A stretch of DNA of 64,000 bases. Source: Chionoecetes opilio. Its lineage: Eukaryota > Arthropoda > Malacostraca > Decapoda > Majidae. This document shows, one piece after another, positions 12,181 to 23,944 of the stretch. Location: positions 76,964 to 140,963 of the forward strand of contig JACEEZ010001137.1 of NCBI GenBank assembly GCA_016584305.1, in the 5' to 3' direction. The notes under the pieces are model-generated. The model made no database searches. It had not been told where the DNA came from and worked only from the letters and a program-made list of their open reading frames with translations. A program made the translations under genes and the position numbers. Position 1 is the stretch's first letter. Each line of letters begins with the position of its first letter.

Positions 12181-12572
12181 TTATATAGATTTTATTATTC
12201 CTTGCGTTATCCATTGTTTTGGGAGTCTTTTAGTTGAAATGAATTTAGATATTTTAGGAAAACAAGAATAGTAAATGCTATGTACCTTATCTAAAAAAAT
12301 ATTACAATTTACATCTGTATCATTACTGATTAGTATGGAATTCCAATTAATGTCTGTAATCTTAGTTTTAAATTTTGAACGATTTTGATAGTTTTTTAGC
12401 CTAAAGGATATTTTGTGTTTCGTACAAGGCTTCCCTAGAATTGGGATGTTTAGAAACACGGGGAGGTGGTCGCTTAGGGGAAAGTGAAGAATGCCGGAGG
12501 TAGAGGGTACTGTAAAATTTGTCCATATGTGGTCCAGAAGGGACCCACACAGAAGGGAAATACCACGTTTAT
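12181..12572 (-). pseudogene. LINE-D endonuclease C-terminal end
   Basis: The reading LLDHIWTNF ... LSDHLPVFLNI corresponds to the last part of an APE-type endonuclease, where the SDH motif holds the catalytic histidine. The N-terminal endonuclease is absent through 5' truncation. A longer open frame to 12603 is a chimera with Gypsy-1 RT residues (MSDLLQSLGEHKR). Confidence 0.8.
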
Positions 12573-12574
12573 GT

Positions 12575-13593
12575 TCACCCAGTGACTGCAACAAATCAGA
12601 CAAAACAGGGAGAGGATACCGTTGGGAGGCAGTACACTGGTTAAGACGCCTGAAATCTACAACTGGCCTGAAATCACCATCTTTCTTAGGAACAAGAAAA
12701 AGCGGGCTGTTCTATGGTGAAGTCGACGGCTCGACAACCCCGTTTTCGATCATTTCCTGAAGTTTACGACTAGCTATCGCACGCTGACTGTGAGGCAGAC
12801 GATAGGCAGGAATATACACAGGACGCGCATCAGGAAGGAGCTCAATCTTGTGCTCAAGCAAATGTGTACAGCCAAGAAGTTGCCCAGGGAGAGCTACAGC
12901 TGAGGAATACTGGAATAATAGCTGTAGAAGGCGCTTTTCAAAATCAGGGTAATCAGTATCATTGAGCGAAGGCGTAACGTTCGCAGAGAAGTCATGAAAT
13001 GCATTCGAGGAGAAGGAATGTGTAATCGCTGAAGCTAGGAATGAATCTGGGAGAGCACATTCTTGTATCGGCGAAGGGTACACTAAAGCTTCACCCAAAC
13101 AAGTGCCTTTCGCGAGATTAAGAGTGCCGTGAGTCACATTATGCACCAATATGGAAGTATGACCATCGTCCACCTGAGCAATACCTGATTCGAGACGAAC
13201 ACCACAGATTCTCACTGATTCAGAAACGACAACTACGTCCGTACCGTCATGGACTGTTCGTAAGCGAACACGTAACATCTGAACAGAATGAGGATCTAGG
13301 ATACTGCAGGTACCTAGAATCACATTAACTGTCGGTGCTTGTGTTAAGCAAAGAACAGGATAAGCAAAAACAGGAGAATTACCTGAGGTGTCGGGCATCG
13401 TGGCTGAAGCCTGAGAACAAGGTGCGGGGCCCTGGGGGGGCGATGTAGGTGTGAGGTCATGAACGCGCGGTGGCGGTGATAAGTTAGGGCAGGGAGGACT
13501 CAATTCCTCAACTGCCGTGCAAAGGGCACGTGAAGCTGGACAAGACTGACCACGGTAAGTGATAAAATCTGCACTAGGAAAAATGGTGCTCAT
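12575..13593 (-). pseudogene. Gypsy-1 protease-to-RT N-terminal region
   Basis: This minus-strand segment encodes a region between protease and RT, including HEMSTIFPSADF at its upstream end and the pre-RT stretch LEHKIELLPDARPVYIPAYR, then RKLQEMIENGVVEPSTSP, the classic Gypsy RT entry. After a stop at the 12712 edge the RT continues toward LSDLLQSLG before LINE-D interrupts it. Upstream, at 13593/13594, it abuts LINE-C, so gag and most of the protease are missing. The open frame that runs on to 13695 is a chimera across that breakpoint. Confidence 0.85.
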
Positions 13594-13594
13594 T

Positions 13595-14995
13595 TCATGG
13601 CCTCGATTCAGTCTCACGGTGCAATCGCTGATTTGACACGTAATCATCCCAGCGATACCCCATGATTCTGCGAAGACACTTATTACCAAAGGCATTGATT
13701 CGTCTCTTCAAGTCACTATTTAGAGTCCATGTCTCACAACCATAGAGTAAGACAGGGATCACAAGCGATTTGAAGATCCGGATCTTTGTCCTTCTGCACA
13801 GGTACCGACAATGCCAAATACTCCCGCTGAGCGAGTCCATAACACCGTGGGCTATGCCAATCCGCCGTAAGACTTCTTGACGTGACCTGCCGTCATTATG
13901 GACTGCGCTACCAAGGTATGTAAAACTTTCCAAGATCTCAATGTCCTTGCCACACGCATGAACAGACTGTACTGCTTCATCTAGTAAGTCTCCAAACACC
14001 TCGACCTTGGTCTTGAGCCAGGAGACCTCAAGTCCCAAAGGCTTTGCCTCCTCGTGCAGCGCCTCGAGAGCCATCACCAGGACCTCCAGCGACTCAGCAA
14101 AGATTACTGCATCATCGGCAAAAACAAGATCAGTGATCTTGGTGTTGCCGACGGATGCTCCACAACCACTTTGATCTACAACCTAGTCCAATACCCAGTC
14201 CATAAAAGCGTTGAAAAGTGATGGTGCAAGGACGCACCCTTGCCTCACTCCTGTATTCACAGGGAAGAAGCTGGATACACCTGCCCCACACTTCACAGCA
14301 CTCTCAGTCCCAGAATACAGACCAGTTATCAAACCAATAGTCCTTGCAGGAATCCCTCGAGGTCGCAGAAGGTCCCAAAGTGACTCACGATGCACTGAGT
14401 CAAATGCCTTCTTGAGATCAACATAGGCTGCAAGCATCCCCTGTCGAAACTCACGTCGGCGTTCCACCAGGACATGAAGCGCTAGGATACGGTCCGTTGT
14501 TGACTTACCAGGCGTGAACCCAGACTGCTGAGGTCTCTGATGCTTCACCACATGACTGCGAATCCGTGTCAGCAATAGATGGGCAAGCACCTTGCCTGGT
14601 ACGCTGAGCAGTGTAATACCGCGGTATTTGTTGCAGTCCTGACGGTCCCCTTTCCCTTTCCAGATAGGGACGACCAGCCCCCTTTTCCAGTCAGGAGGAA
14701 TGGTACCTGATCGCCACACGGCAGTCAGGACAGCATGCAACCCGCGGATCATGGCCTCACCCCCAGCTTTGAGGAGCTCCGCACTGATATTACAAACACC
14801 AGCTGCCTTTCCACCCCTCAACTTTGCTACAGCCTGTCTGACTTCGTCAAGAAAGGGTGCGGTTTCGTCAATGGGAGGATCGGCATCCACTGCCTGTAAC
14901 CCAGTGGTGTGAAGCTGCTCAGTTGGAGGGTCCACCGTGAACAACTGCCCAAAGTACTCAGCCCAACTAGCCATCTGCCCATCCACCCTTAATTG
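13595..14995 (-). pseudogene. LINE-C reverse transcriptase, copy 1
   Basis: One long frame from 14986, broken by a single TAG near 14183, encodes an RT: AAGVCNISAELLKAG, VVPIWKGKGDRQDC, QQSGFTPGKSTTD, YVDLKKAFDSVH, NTGVRQGCVLAP, the active site DLVFADDAVIF, and a C-terminal part with LLYGCETWTLNS and CLRRIMGYRW. It ends at HRETESRP, whereas the second copy at 43832-44972 continues, so the 3' end here is lost at the junction with Gypsy-1. The 5' end lies near 14996 beside a short direct repeat (CACCCTTAATTGCT). The clade is RTE/I-like; I cannot decide further. Confidence 0.88.
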
Positions 14996-15753
14996 CTCAC
15001 CCTTAATTGCTCACCCTATGACATAAAAAAAAAAAAAAAAATCATTAGGTCTTTCAATTTGAAACTTTCAGGGTATAACCAAATTATCAATGTCGACTTT
15101 AGGTGAGCAGGAGAATGTGGTACGTCATGACGTCTGACGGTATGACGTCATAAGGTTTTTCATGACGTCACAACTTCCTGTGTTTTTTTTTTTATGTCGC
15201 AGACACACCTGCTTCTACATGGAAATATTCAAATACCACACGAAGAGCGTGTAATTTAGTTTTTTTTTAGATTCCCAATACGTAATGAGTTATCGAGGCC
15301 ATAAAAAGCACATCACGTGAAGTCACGCCGATTGTCATTTAAAAAAAAAAATAGAATTCCCTAACACTCAAGTTTTTCACTTTATCGAAAAAAACAAAAT
15401 TGCACGATGAAGGTACAACCAATAAGTATTAACATGAACGTATACAAGCAATTTCAATCATTTTTCAATTTGTGACAATTTTTTTAATGTAAATGTAATG
15501 CGAGAAAATGCGTTAATCCTGTGACTCATGATTGACGAAGAGTTTACGTTGAGTGGTGAGAATAAAGTAATATATAAATGTCTTGTAATTAAATGCTCGC
15601 AATTTTCCTTCATTCCTCAGTTCTTAATCAATAGATATAGGTGCCGACAATATTTTGTGCCCGCGGCCTAGTGACGTCACGGCAAGAAAGCGAGGAAGGG
15701 AAAAGGTAGCCATATTTTCTCTCTCTCTCACCAAGCCTTGCCGGGACAACACG
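14996..15753. other. Non-coding region with TGACGTCA palindromes
   Basis: No reading frame or known repeat is recognised. The octamer TGACGTCA occurs at 15143-15150, 15163-15170 and 15672-15679, with extra half sites between. This is the CRE/ATF consensus, but a regulatory role is unproven. Poly-A/T runs of 9-18 bases are scattered through it. Confidence 0.45.
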
Positions 15754-16387
15754 TGTAGGGAGTTGTGTCTTACATCCCTTTTCAAAGGTATGTGTGGGGC
15801 GGTGTATTTATAAGGATGTATAGGGGATTGATTATTTATGTGTTGGAACTTAAATATTCATTGATTTACGTGTTTTCAAGGGTTTTGGAGCGGAGTGATC
15901 TGAGTGAGCTGAGTGACCATGAGGGGGTGGTCTAGCCCATGAGGGGACCCACGTGTGAGCTGATGGTGTGTGTGAGCTGAGCTGAGCTGAGCTGAGTGGA
16001 TGACCGTGGACACACCAGTGTATACAGCTAAGGCCATGATTCATAGCGAGTGTGTGTGTGTATAGGTACTTTACACAGTGACAGTGGGGTAAAGGCATTC
16101 TTGGGTTTTTGTTAAACACGAGTGAGAGTCGCGTCGTGTCGGGGATTATATTGTGCTGTGATTTATTTTTGTGAAACCTTAGGTTAAATGGGGATGTGAA
16201 TACTGGCCCATCAGTATGTGATAATATACAGAAACCCTGTTAACGAGTCGTTTATTAAGTCCCAGTAATACTCACATATTCTCTAAATCTTTAAATTTTT
16301 TTCCCACGTATTGTGGGTGGTGGCAGCATAATCGCCAGGTTTGTGGAGCCTTCGAATTAACGTCAATCTATAAGGGGGGGCGCTACA
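15754..16387 (+). repeat. Putative 5' LTR of Gypsy-2
   Basis: The segment begins TGTAGGGAGTTGTG and ends GGGCGCTACA, so its ends form the short inverted repeat TGTAG/CTACA. A primer-binding-site-like TGGTGGCAGCTGGTTAGGA follows three bases later. A tandem GAGCT run occurs at 15969-15995. The 3' LTR is missing because the element is truncated, so the left edge is tentative. Confidence 0.55.
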
Positions 16388-16390
16388 AGA

Positions 16391-16409
16391 TGGTGGCAGC
16401 TGGTTAGGA
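16391..16409 (+). promoter_or_regulatory. Gypsy-2 primer-binding site
   Basis: TGGTGGCAGCTGGTTAGGA lies three bases after the inferred LTR end and begins with TGG, as expected for pairing with a tRNA 3' end. The position just upstream of the element's first ORF supports the call. Confidence 0.55.
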
Positions 16410-16489
16410 TCCATTTCAGGGTTCCTCTTACCCACGTGCTATTTAATTCCTTTTTATTTTTCAAGTGCCAGTGCCCAGTGATCACATCC

Positions 16490-17063
16490 ATGTACAGGGT
16501 AGCGTTAGTTGGTCATAGTCAGGTCCCTCAGACCGTGGAAGTAGATGATCCTAACGTAACAGTAGAAGTTTATAGAGCGCCAGGAGGCAAGATTATAATT
16601 TTTTTTTCAGATGATAGATTGAACGGAATATTGCAGAAAGAATTTGAGTTAGTCATCCTATGGTTAGGCAGTAATGATATCAAAGAAACCAGTAAGGTGG
16701 GAGACATAGTGGAAAATATTACGAAGGTAGTAGAAACCGTACAGGCAACGTGCCGCTGTGAGATAAGGATTTGTATGATAGAACACAGGACCATAACATA
16801 CCATTACGCTAGGATGGTTGAGCAAGAAAACATACGATAAAGTAGCTAAAGCGATAAATAACAAATTGAACAAGAAACTTACTCAGTATAGGAAATTAAG
16901 CTTTAACGCTAAACCATATGCACAAGACTTAGCGCATGATGGAGTGCACTTTAACAGGACGGGCAGTAGCTTTATATATGAGAAACTCGTAAATATAATC
17001 ATGCACAACTATCAGGCATGGGCTGCAGTGCAGGCCTTAGGAGGCCCGGGTTACCCACCTTAG
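16490..17063 (+). pseudogene. SGNH-hydrolase-like ORF upstream of Gypsy-2 gag
   Basis: Two overlapping frames (16436-16840 and 16818-17063) join through a one-base frameshift near 16825. The first, best started at the ATG at 16490, reads MYRVALVGHSQVP, then YRAPGGK, then ELVILWLGSNDI. The second ends with HDGVHFNRTGSSFIYEKL. These match SGNH/GDSL blocks I (G-x-S), II (Gly), III (G-x-N-D) and V (D-x-x-H), in order and at ordinary spacing for a protein of about 185 residues. Esterase-like ORFs are known in CR1-type LINEs; here the ORF lies between the LTR/PBS and gag of a Gypsy element. Enzyme activity is an inference. The frameshift makes this copy non-functional. Confidence 0.72.
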
Positions 17064-17219
17064 AAATAATAATAAGTGTAAGACAGTGTTGAGGCTTTAT
17101 AGACGCCCCGGCAAGTAAGCATCTTCTGCGGGTTGTCGTGGCTGTAATAGCCACCGTAAAAGGTAAAGCCCAACACTAGACCTAGTAATAGTGAGCATAT
17201 ACATTTTTTTTTCTCCAAG

Positions 17220-18354
17220 ATGGAGGATTTGATAAATTTTTCGGAGGGTGGAGCAGAGGGTTTGGAGATTAGGAAGGAGGAAGTAGTGACACCCAAGAAA
17301 GACGATACCAGTCCAGAACAATACGAGCGGTTAAAGTGGATGAGTCAGTTAGAACAAGAAGTGGAAAGAACGAAAGAAGCTCTTGAGTTATTGTTGAGAG
17401 ATAAGGGAGAAGAGAAGGAAGTCAGAAGACCAGTGAGGTCATTGATAAAGCCTAGAGATATACGAATGCTGAACCTCAGTGATTTGCAGGGAATCGAAGC
17501 CGAGGGAAGGTTGAAAGTTTTCTTTTCCCAAGTAGAAAGTTGTTCAGAGGATTTGGAGGAGAGAAAGAGGATCCTTATGGCAAGAGTGGACCCACCGTTA
17601 GCATTATACATACAGAATGCCCTCAGTCAGGTCAATTTTAGATCATGGGACACCCTAACTTATTGGTTATATGAAGAACTAACAGACAATAATGTCGACA
17701 GAATCCTTAACAGCATTTCGGAGGTCAAGTATGATTGGCTGGAAGATCCTCAAGATTTCGCAACTAAATTCAAATGCAATTACGCCATATTGGAAGCAAA
17801 GTCAAAACATCCAGGAGAAATTCCCCGTAGGGATAAGATCATAAAAACAAAACTGTTGAGAGGATTACCAAGCCAAAGTAGGGAGAAATTAGAGTTTTTC
17901 ATGGATGAACAAATCCCACTGAGAAAATTCATAGAGAGAGTGGAGACTGAGAGGGCCATCGCCATCGGTAGAAACACAAATAGAATATACGCGGTAAATC
18001 AGAACCGGCAGCTGTCAGAGATAACACCCGCTTCCCAGAGTATCCCTCCCAATAAACAGGAACAGTCACAGGAACTGTCAGCCAGTCAGTCAGAAGTAAG
18101 AGAACTGCGAGCACAGATGGAAGGAATGGAGAGGAAATTACAAGATTTGAGAGTAGGTAACGACCAGAAGCTACCTAGTTTAGATTGGAGGAGGAATTCC
18201 CAGACGTTTTTTCCCTACTGTAAAATGAACAACCACTCAGCCGCAGACTATTGAAGGAAGCCAGGTAGCAACGCTTGTTTCGATTGCTGGAGAGTAGGAT
18301 GTAGGAGAGGCAGTCCAAGTTGTCCTGGGAGGAAAGTGTTCTCCAGGTGACTAG
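17220..18354 (+). pseudogene. Gypsy-2 gag with zinc knuckle
   Basis: A 344-codon frame starts at 17220. It has an acidic and coiled N-terminus (QYERLKWMSQLEQEVERTK), then a retrotransposon capsid-like region (IEAEGRLKVFFSQVES, LTYWLYEELTDNNVD, FKCNYAILEAK) and a basic/coiled tail. A TGA at 18252 interrupts the nucleocapsid: PYCKMNNHSAADY is followed out of the frame by NACFDCWRVGCRRGSPSCPG. The cysteine spacing suggests a zinc knuckle. Apart from this late stop the gag is open, so decay is moderate. Confidence 0.85.
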
Positions 18355-18389
18355 TTAAACATCGATCCCCAATAATCCCCTTAGCCATT

Positions 18390-19336
18390 AATGACCACGT
18401 CATGGAAGTTTTATTAGACACAGGAAGCGAATATTAATCTATAAAGAAGAGCGGAGCTTTAAGCTTACAACTTAAAATAAGAACCCACAGTAACATCCCT
18501 AGTTTGACAGGCATAACTGGCAAGGAGTTGAGAATCTTAGGTCAAGTGAAAGTAAAAATAACCCTAGGAGCAGATAGAACAATAGAAGTGGTTAATGTTA
18601 GTAGTGCCAGACCAGTATTTATCCATCCAAGCCCTGGTAGGGATGAATATAATAGGACTAGAAGAAATTACTATGAATTACAAACAAAAAAAAGTCATGT
18701 GGGCTAACCTAACTTACCCCTTGAATTTTGTTGAACACCGATACGGCACCATAAGAGCAGTTAAGAGCGGGGAGTGCAAAGATGAAGTGCATAAATCAAG
18801 CTGTCATATAAGAATACAGCAAAGCGTGACCATAAGACCAGAAAGAAATCAATGGTTAGAATTACCAGTGGACGAGATAGAGGGAACCATTCTCTTGGTG
18901 GACCCTAGGAAAAGACAAGTGCAAAATTCCACTTATGTCAACTCCACCTATGTGTGTCCAGGTTACTAAAGAAAGAACTATCTTTCTACCAATTATAATT
19001 AATAACAGTAATGGACAGTTGAAGTTACGTTCTGGTACAGTTTTAGCTAATTATGGAGTAGTAAACTCAGAAGAAATTCAAGAGCAGCAAGTTACGGCAG
19101 GACCACGTTGTCTCACCACTAGGATGAGTAACGCTATGTTACCCGATAGTGATGCTAGCAAAGGTAGTGGTACTCTACAGGAACGAATACAGGCTATTCT
19201 GGAAAAGGGAGACTGGAAGCACCTAAGTGGACAGAAGAGACACCATCTTTTTGCCTTGATAAAACAACACCATAAATTATTTATCTTAGATGCAAAAGAA
19301 CTAGGCACCATGAAAATTGAACCAGCTCATATTTAG
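18390..19336 (+). pseudogene. Gypsy-2 protease and pre-RT linker
   Basis: Near 18395-18440 the reading VMEVLLDTGSEY shows an aspartic protease active site (DTG), followed at once by a stop. Broken frames at 18504-18707, 18595-18969 and 18935-19336 cover the rest of the protease (ITGKELRILGQVKVK, LVGMNIIGLEE) and the linker before RT (LQERIQAILEKGDW, LFALIKQHHKLFIL). The last frame ends at an in-frame TAG immediately before the RT start. Confidence 0.8.
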
Positions 19337-20551
19337 GTGTTAGATCCAAAACCGTGTAGAGGAGTCACATATAGGTATCCGGAGAAAGCCAAGGAATTAA
19401 TAGCTAAAATGTTGAGAGAAATGGAAGAGAAGGACATCATAGAAAATTCCACAGCTGCGTGGTTAAGTCCTATAGTACTGGTTAACAAGCCGAATGGGGA
19501 AAAAAGGATGTGTCTGGATTATAGGAAAGTGAATCAACATTTAGCCACTGATATACACCCCCTACCCAAATTGGAAGAGTTAGTAGAGTCGGTAGCGGGC
19601 TATGAATACTATGCCACCCTAGATATGAAAGATGCATATTATCAAATACTGTTGGATGAGAGTAGTAGAGATCTAACAACTTTCAGTGAAGGAATATCCT
19701 TATATAGATTCAAAAGACTTCCCTTTGGATTGAATTGCAGTGCGGCAATTTTCTCTCGCAAATTAGCCCAGATTTTAACCCCTTTACTGAAAGAGAACTG
19801 ACATAAAAATTATCTGGATGACATTATCCTGATGGCACCCAGTTACGAGGTCTTGTTGGAAAGGATCGATAGGCTATTTGAACATCTGACTAAATTTGGA
19901 GTCAAATTAAATTTGACCAACTGTAAAATAGGGCAAAGAAAAGTTAGTTTTCTGGGACACGTAGTGAACAAGGAAGGTTACCAGCCCAACCCAGACAACA
20001 TAGAAGCCGTAGAGAAAATGAAACCCCCCACTAATATCAAGGAAACCAGAAGATTTCTGGGAATGGTAGGTTTCTATAGGAAGTACATAGAAGGATTCGC
20101 TGAAGTAGCGGTGCCGATCACTAATTTGACTAAGAAAGAAAACCCATTCGAATGGTCAGAGGAAAGCCAGAAGGCATTTCAGATACTAAAAAATAAACTG
20201 ACTAGTGCTCCCATCTTAACTAAGGCCAATATCAATAAACCTTTTGTGTTGGATACCGATGCTAGTCAAACTCATGTAGGAGCAGTACTAATGCAATATA
20301 ATGAACAGGGCAAAGCCCAGGTAATCTCTTACTTTTCCAAAAAATTAAAACCAGTTGAAACGCGATACTCAGCAACAGATAAGGAAGCCCTAGGGATAGT
20401 TTTAGCCTGCAGACAGTTTCATCATTTCCTGTGGGGAACCAAAGTTATCATCAGAACAGACCACCAACCGTTAGTGTCAGTGTTTAAACAACGAACCAAA
20501 TCACCTAGGATGAACAGGTGGATCTTAGAAATGAGAGACTATAGGTATTAA
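19337..20551 (+). pseudogene. Gypsy-2 RT and RNase H
   Basis: The frame 19337-19801 covers RT entry (MLREMEEKDIIENSTAAWLSP, split here as MLREMEEKD and IIENSTAAW), LDYRKVNQHLA, LDMKDAYYQILL and LPFGLNCSAAIF. A TGA at 19799 interrupts it. The next frame reads KNYLDDIILMA (active site YLDD), FLGMVGFYRKYI and RNase H (LDTDASQTHVGAVLMQ, ATDKEALGIVLACRQF, RTDHQPLVSVF). It stops at 20551 in MRDYRY, so integrase and the 3' LTR are missing. The truncation lies about 40 bases before the palindromic repeat at 20592. Confidence 0.9.
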
Positions 20552-20591
20552 ATAGAATAACAACAAGTCAATATTAAATATTAGTCTATAT

Positions 20592-20800
20592 TCCCCTCAA
20601 CGCGTGTGCAGTTCCCGTTTTCTTTAGTTAGGTTGTTGATCAACACGCCTTTGTTAGTAAACGGACTGCACCTCGTAAACAGAAACTTGCTCACACGACA
20701 CCGGTGTCGTGTGGGCAAGTGTCTGTTTACGAGGGAACGTCTGTTTACTAACAAAGGCGGAAGAAAACGGGAATATTTACTTGTTGATCAACAAGGCACG
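20592..20800. repeat. Head-to-head palindromic repeat, copy 2
   Basis: The centre CACACGACACCGGTGTCGTG (completed by TG) at 20692-20713 is a perfect 22-base palindrome. Two arms of about 100 bases run outward from it. The left arm is nearly identical to the copy at 341-445 and the right arm to the copy at 33941-34031; the arms differ from each other (for example GTGCAGTCCG versus GGAACGTCTG). It looks like two subfamilies of one inverted-repeat element joined end to end. Confidence 0.85.
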
Positions 20801-20903
20801 TCCAGGTGTCCTACGACAACAATACCGTCTTTATTTACAAACAGGGGAAGAGTTAACAAGGTTTGTTAACGAAGGAGACGAAGTGGAAGAGAACTTTCCT
20901 TTC

Positions 20904-21472
<569 letters not shown>

Positions 21473-21479
21473 TCTTTAC

Positions 21480-22410
21480 GCTTTTTATACTCTCTACATA
21501 TTGTGTCCTGTGGTGTGTCTTTCTTCTTTCTGTATTTTCTCGATTCATTTTGTATGTGCTTTGTCGTGTCATTAGTTAACGAATTATATTATATCTATTG
21601 CGAATAATGGAATGCGAATATTTGTTATGTATTGCGAATACGAATGGAATTGCGATGTGTAATATCATGTTTAATTAATAGCATTGTTTGTGTGATATAA
21701 GTGATGAGAATCATTTTCCGTATATTCGTCGAGTTCGACATAAAAAAATCGAATGCGAATAATTTTAGTTTTCTGATGTTGCCAAGCTTACGGACGAGAT
21801 GCCAATTTACATAAATTTAATTGATGCAATATCTCGATGAATAATGTAGTATCTAAAAATAATCAAAATCCATAACTAGTATGAAATTTACAGAATTTTA
21901 CACTGTGTTGCAAATATCACGCACCTGGAGATAATCTCGAAATAATCCCAAACCACACTGTTGTGACTGGACGTCATAAAGTAGTAGGTTCCTGCATCAC
22001 TGTTCTCTTTCAAAGAAAGTTGATTGTTCTCGTGGGTGAAAGAGAAGATGCTTAATTACTGCAGTATAGCGCACGAGGCAAGCAATGAGTTGAGTTCTGT
22101 AATCTTGAGAGAAGCGGCTGCTTTACTCTGTTGAAGGGTGGAGAATGGAGTTAGTGTTCAAGCAACCATGGACTCATTCTTGTAACTAATGCTCGGCTAA
22201 ACTTTAAATTTATTTATATGTTTGCTTGTGTAATATTATGTTTACTTGTTATTTTCTCCTTTTTTTGTAAGTTTATTGATTTGGGCAAAATATTCGCATA
22301 TTCGCAAACAACTACGAGTGGGAGTGCGAATGCGAATGCGAATGCGAATATTGAAAAAAAGCATGCGAATATTCGCAATTGCGAATGCGAATGCGAATAT
22401 TCGGTCCATC
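21480..22410. other. AT-rich region with GCGAAT repeats, possible hAT end
   Basis: No gene is seen. The hexamer GCGAAT recurs (notably 22326-22350 and 22376-22400), and the region ends at 22412 with TTCGGTCCATCACTAG. Read on the minus strand this is CTAGTGATGGACCGAA, which resembles a hAT terminal repeat. A matching left terminus was not found; the nearest candidate, near 21700, is weak. Confidence 0.4.
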
Positions 22411-22413
22411 ACT

Positions 22414-22548
22414 AGTGTGTATGTATGTGTTTGTATGTGTGTGTATGTGTGAGTGCGTGTGTGTGTGTGTATGTATGTGTGTGTGTATGTGTGTGTGTGA
22501 GTGCATGTGTGTATGTATGTGTGTGTGTATGTATGTGTGTATGTGTAT

Positions 22549-22610
<62 letters not shown>

Positions 22611-22789
22611 GTGTGTGTATGTGTGTGTGTGTGTGAGTGCATGTGTGTTTGTATGTGTGTGTGTATGTGCATGTGTGAGTGTGTGTGTGTGTGTGTGTTT
22701 GTATGTATGTATGTGTGTGTGTGTGTGTGTGTGTATGTGTGTGAGTGCATGTGTGTATGTATGTGTGTGTGTGTGTGTGGTATGTGTTT

Positions 22790-22866
<77 letters not shown>

Positions 22867-22937
22867 TGTGTGTGTATGTGTGAGTGTGTGAGTGTGTGTG
22901 TGTGTGTGTGTGTATGTGTGTGTGTGTGTATATGTAG
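22414..22937. repeat. (TG)n compound microsatellite
   Basis: Imperfect GT/GTAT array of about 520 bases. All frames crossing it encode Cys/Val or His/Thr runs and are artefacts. Confidence 0.97.
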
Positions 22938-22975
22938 AGTCGTAGACACATACGTATATATATAGCCTACATATA

Positions 22976-23424
<449 letters not shown>

Positions 23425-23721
23425 ACTCGCACGGCGTGGTAACAGTGGACCGTGAATGCATGAAGTGGCAACTCAGACCACGTGGAAAATCAGCTGTAAG
23501 TGAAGGGACCACACTCCTCCACGAGTGCCATGGACTGCTGCTCAACTGGCAGCGATATATTTTCATATGGTGTATATATATATTTTTTTTTTTTCTTTTT
23601 TTTACATCACAAGGAATTGGCCAAGGGCACAACAAAAATGGGTAACACAAAGCCCGCTTAGATGCCAGTCCCTATAAAGAAGACAGTAAGAGAATAAAAT
23701 AAAAAAGAGGGGTGAGCCAAT

Positions 23722-23937
23722 TTAGTTCGGGAGGTGTCTTGTTACTCTTCTTTTGAAAAGATGTAAGTCATAGGAAAGTGGTAAAATAGAAACAGGAAGA
23801 GAGTTCCAGAGTTTACCAGTGAAAGGGATGAAAGAGTAAAGATACTGATTAACTCTTGCATTAGGAAGATGGACAGAATAGGGATCAGAATGAGTAAAAA
23901 GTTTTGTGCAGCGAGGCTGCGGGAGGGGGGGAAGCAT
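23722..23937 (-). pseudogene. LINE-B ORF2 C-terminal tail
   Basis: The reading HSDPYSVHLPNARVN and FTGKLWNSLPVSI, ending in FKRRVTRHL, is the conserved C-terminal tail of this LINE family. It follows directly on the LINE-B protein broken at 26036. The 3' UTR then runs to the poly-A near 23585 and contains CTTGGCCAATTCCTTGTGAT, which reappears near 29505. Confidence 0.8.
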
Positions 23938-23944
23938 GCAGTTA

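Larger units (their letters stand above)
9949..12572 (-). mobile_element. LINE-D, CR1/L2-like, inserted in Gypsy-1 RT
   Basis: Between the two halves of the Gypsy-1 RT lies a 5'-truncated non-LTR retrotransposon on the same strand. Its 3' end (plus-strand 9950-9990) is a microsatellite tail of ACTTTAAC units, as is common for CR1/L2 groups. The 5' junction lies near 12572, where the Gypsy protein (LLQSLGEHKR) passes into the LINE endonuclease end. Any target-site duplication is only a few bases and uncertain. Reading order shows that LINE-D is younger than Gypsy-1. Confidence 0.88.

Noticed and set aside
12491..12760. Plus-strand 89-codon frame
   Set aside because: It is a shadow of minus-strand LINE-D and Gypsy-1 coding sequence and crosses their junction.
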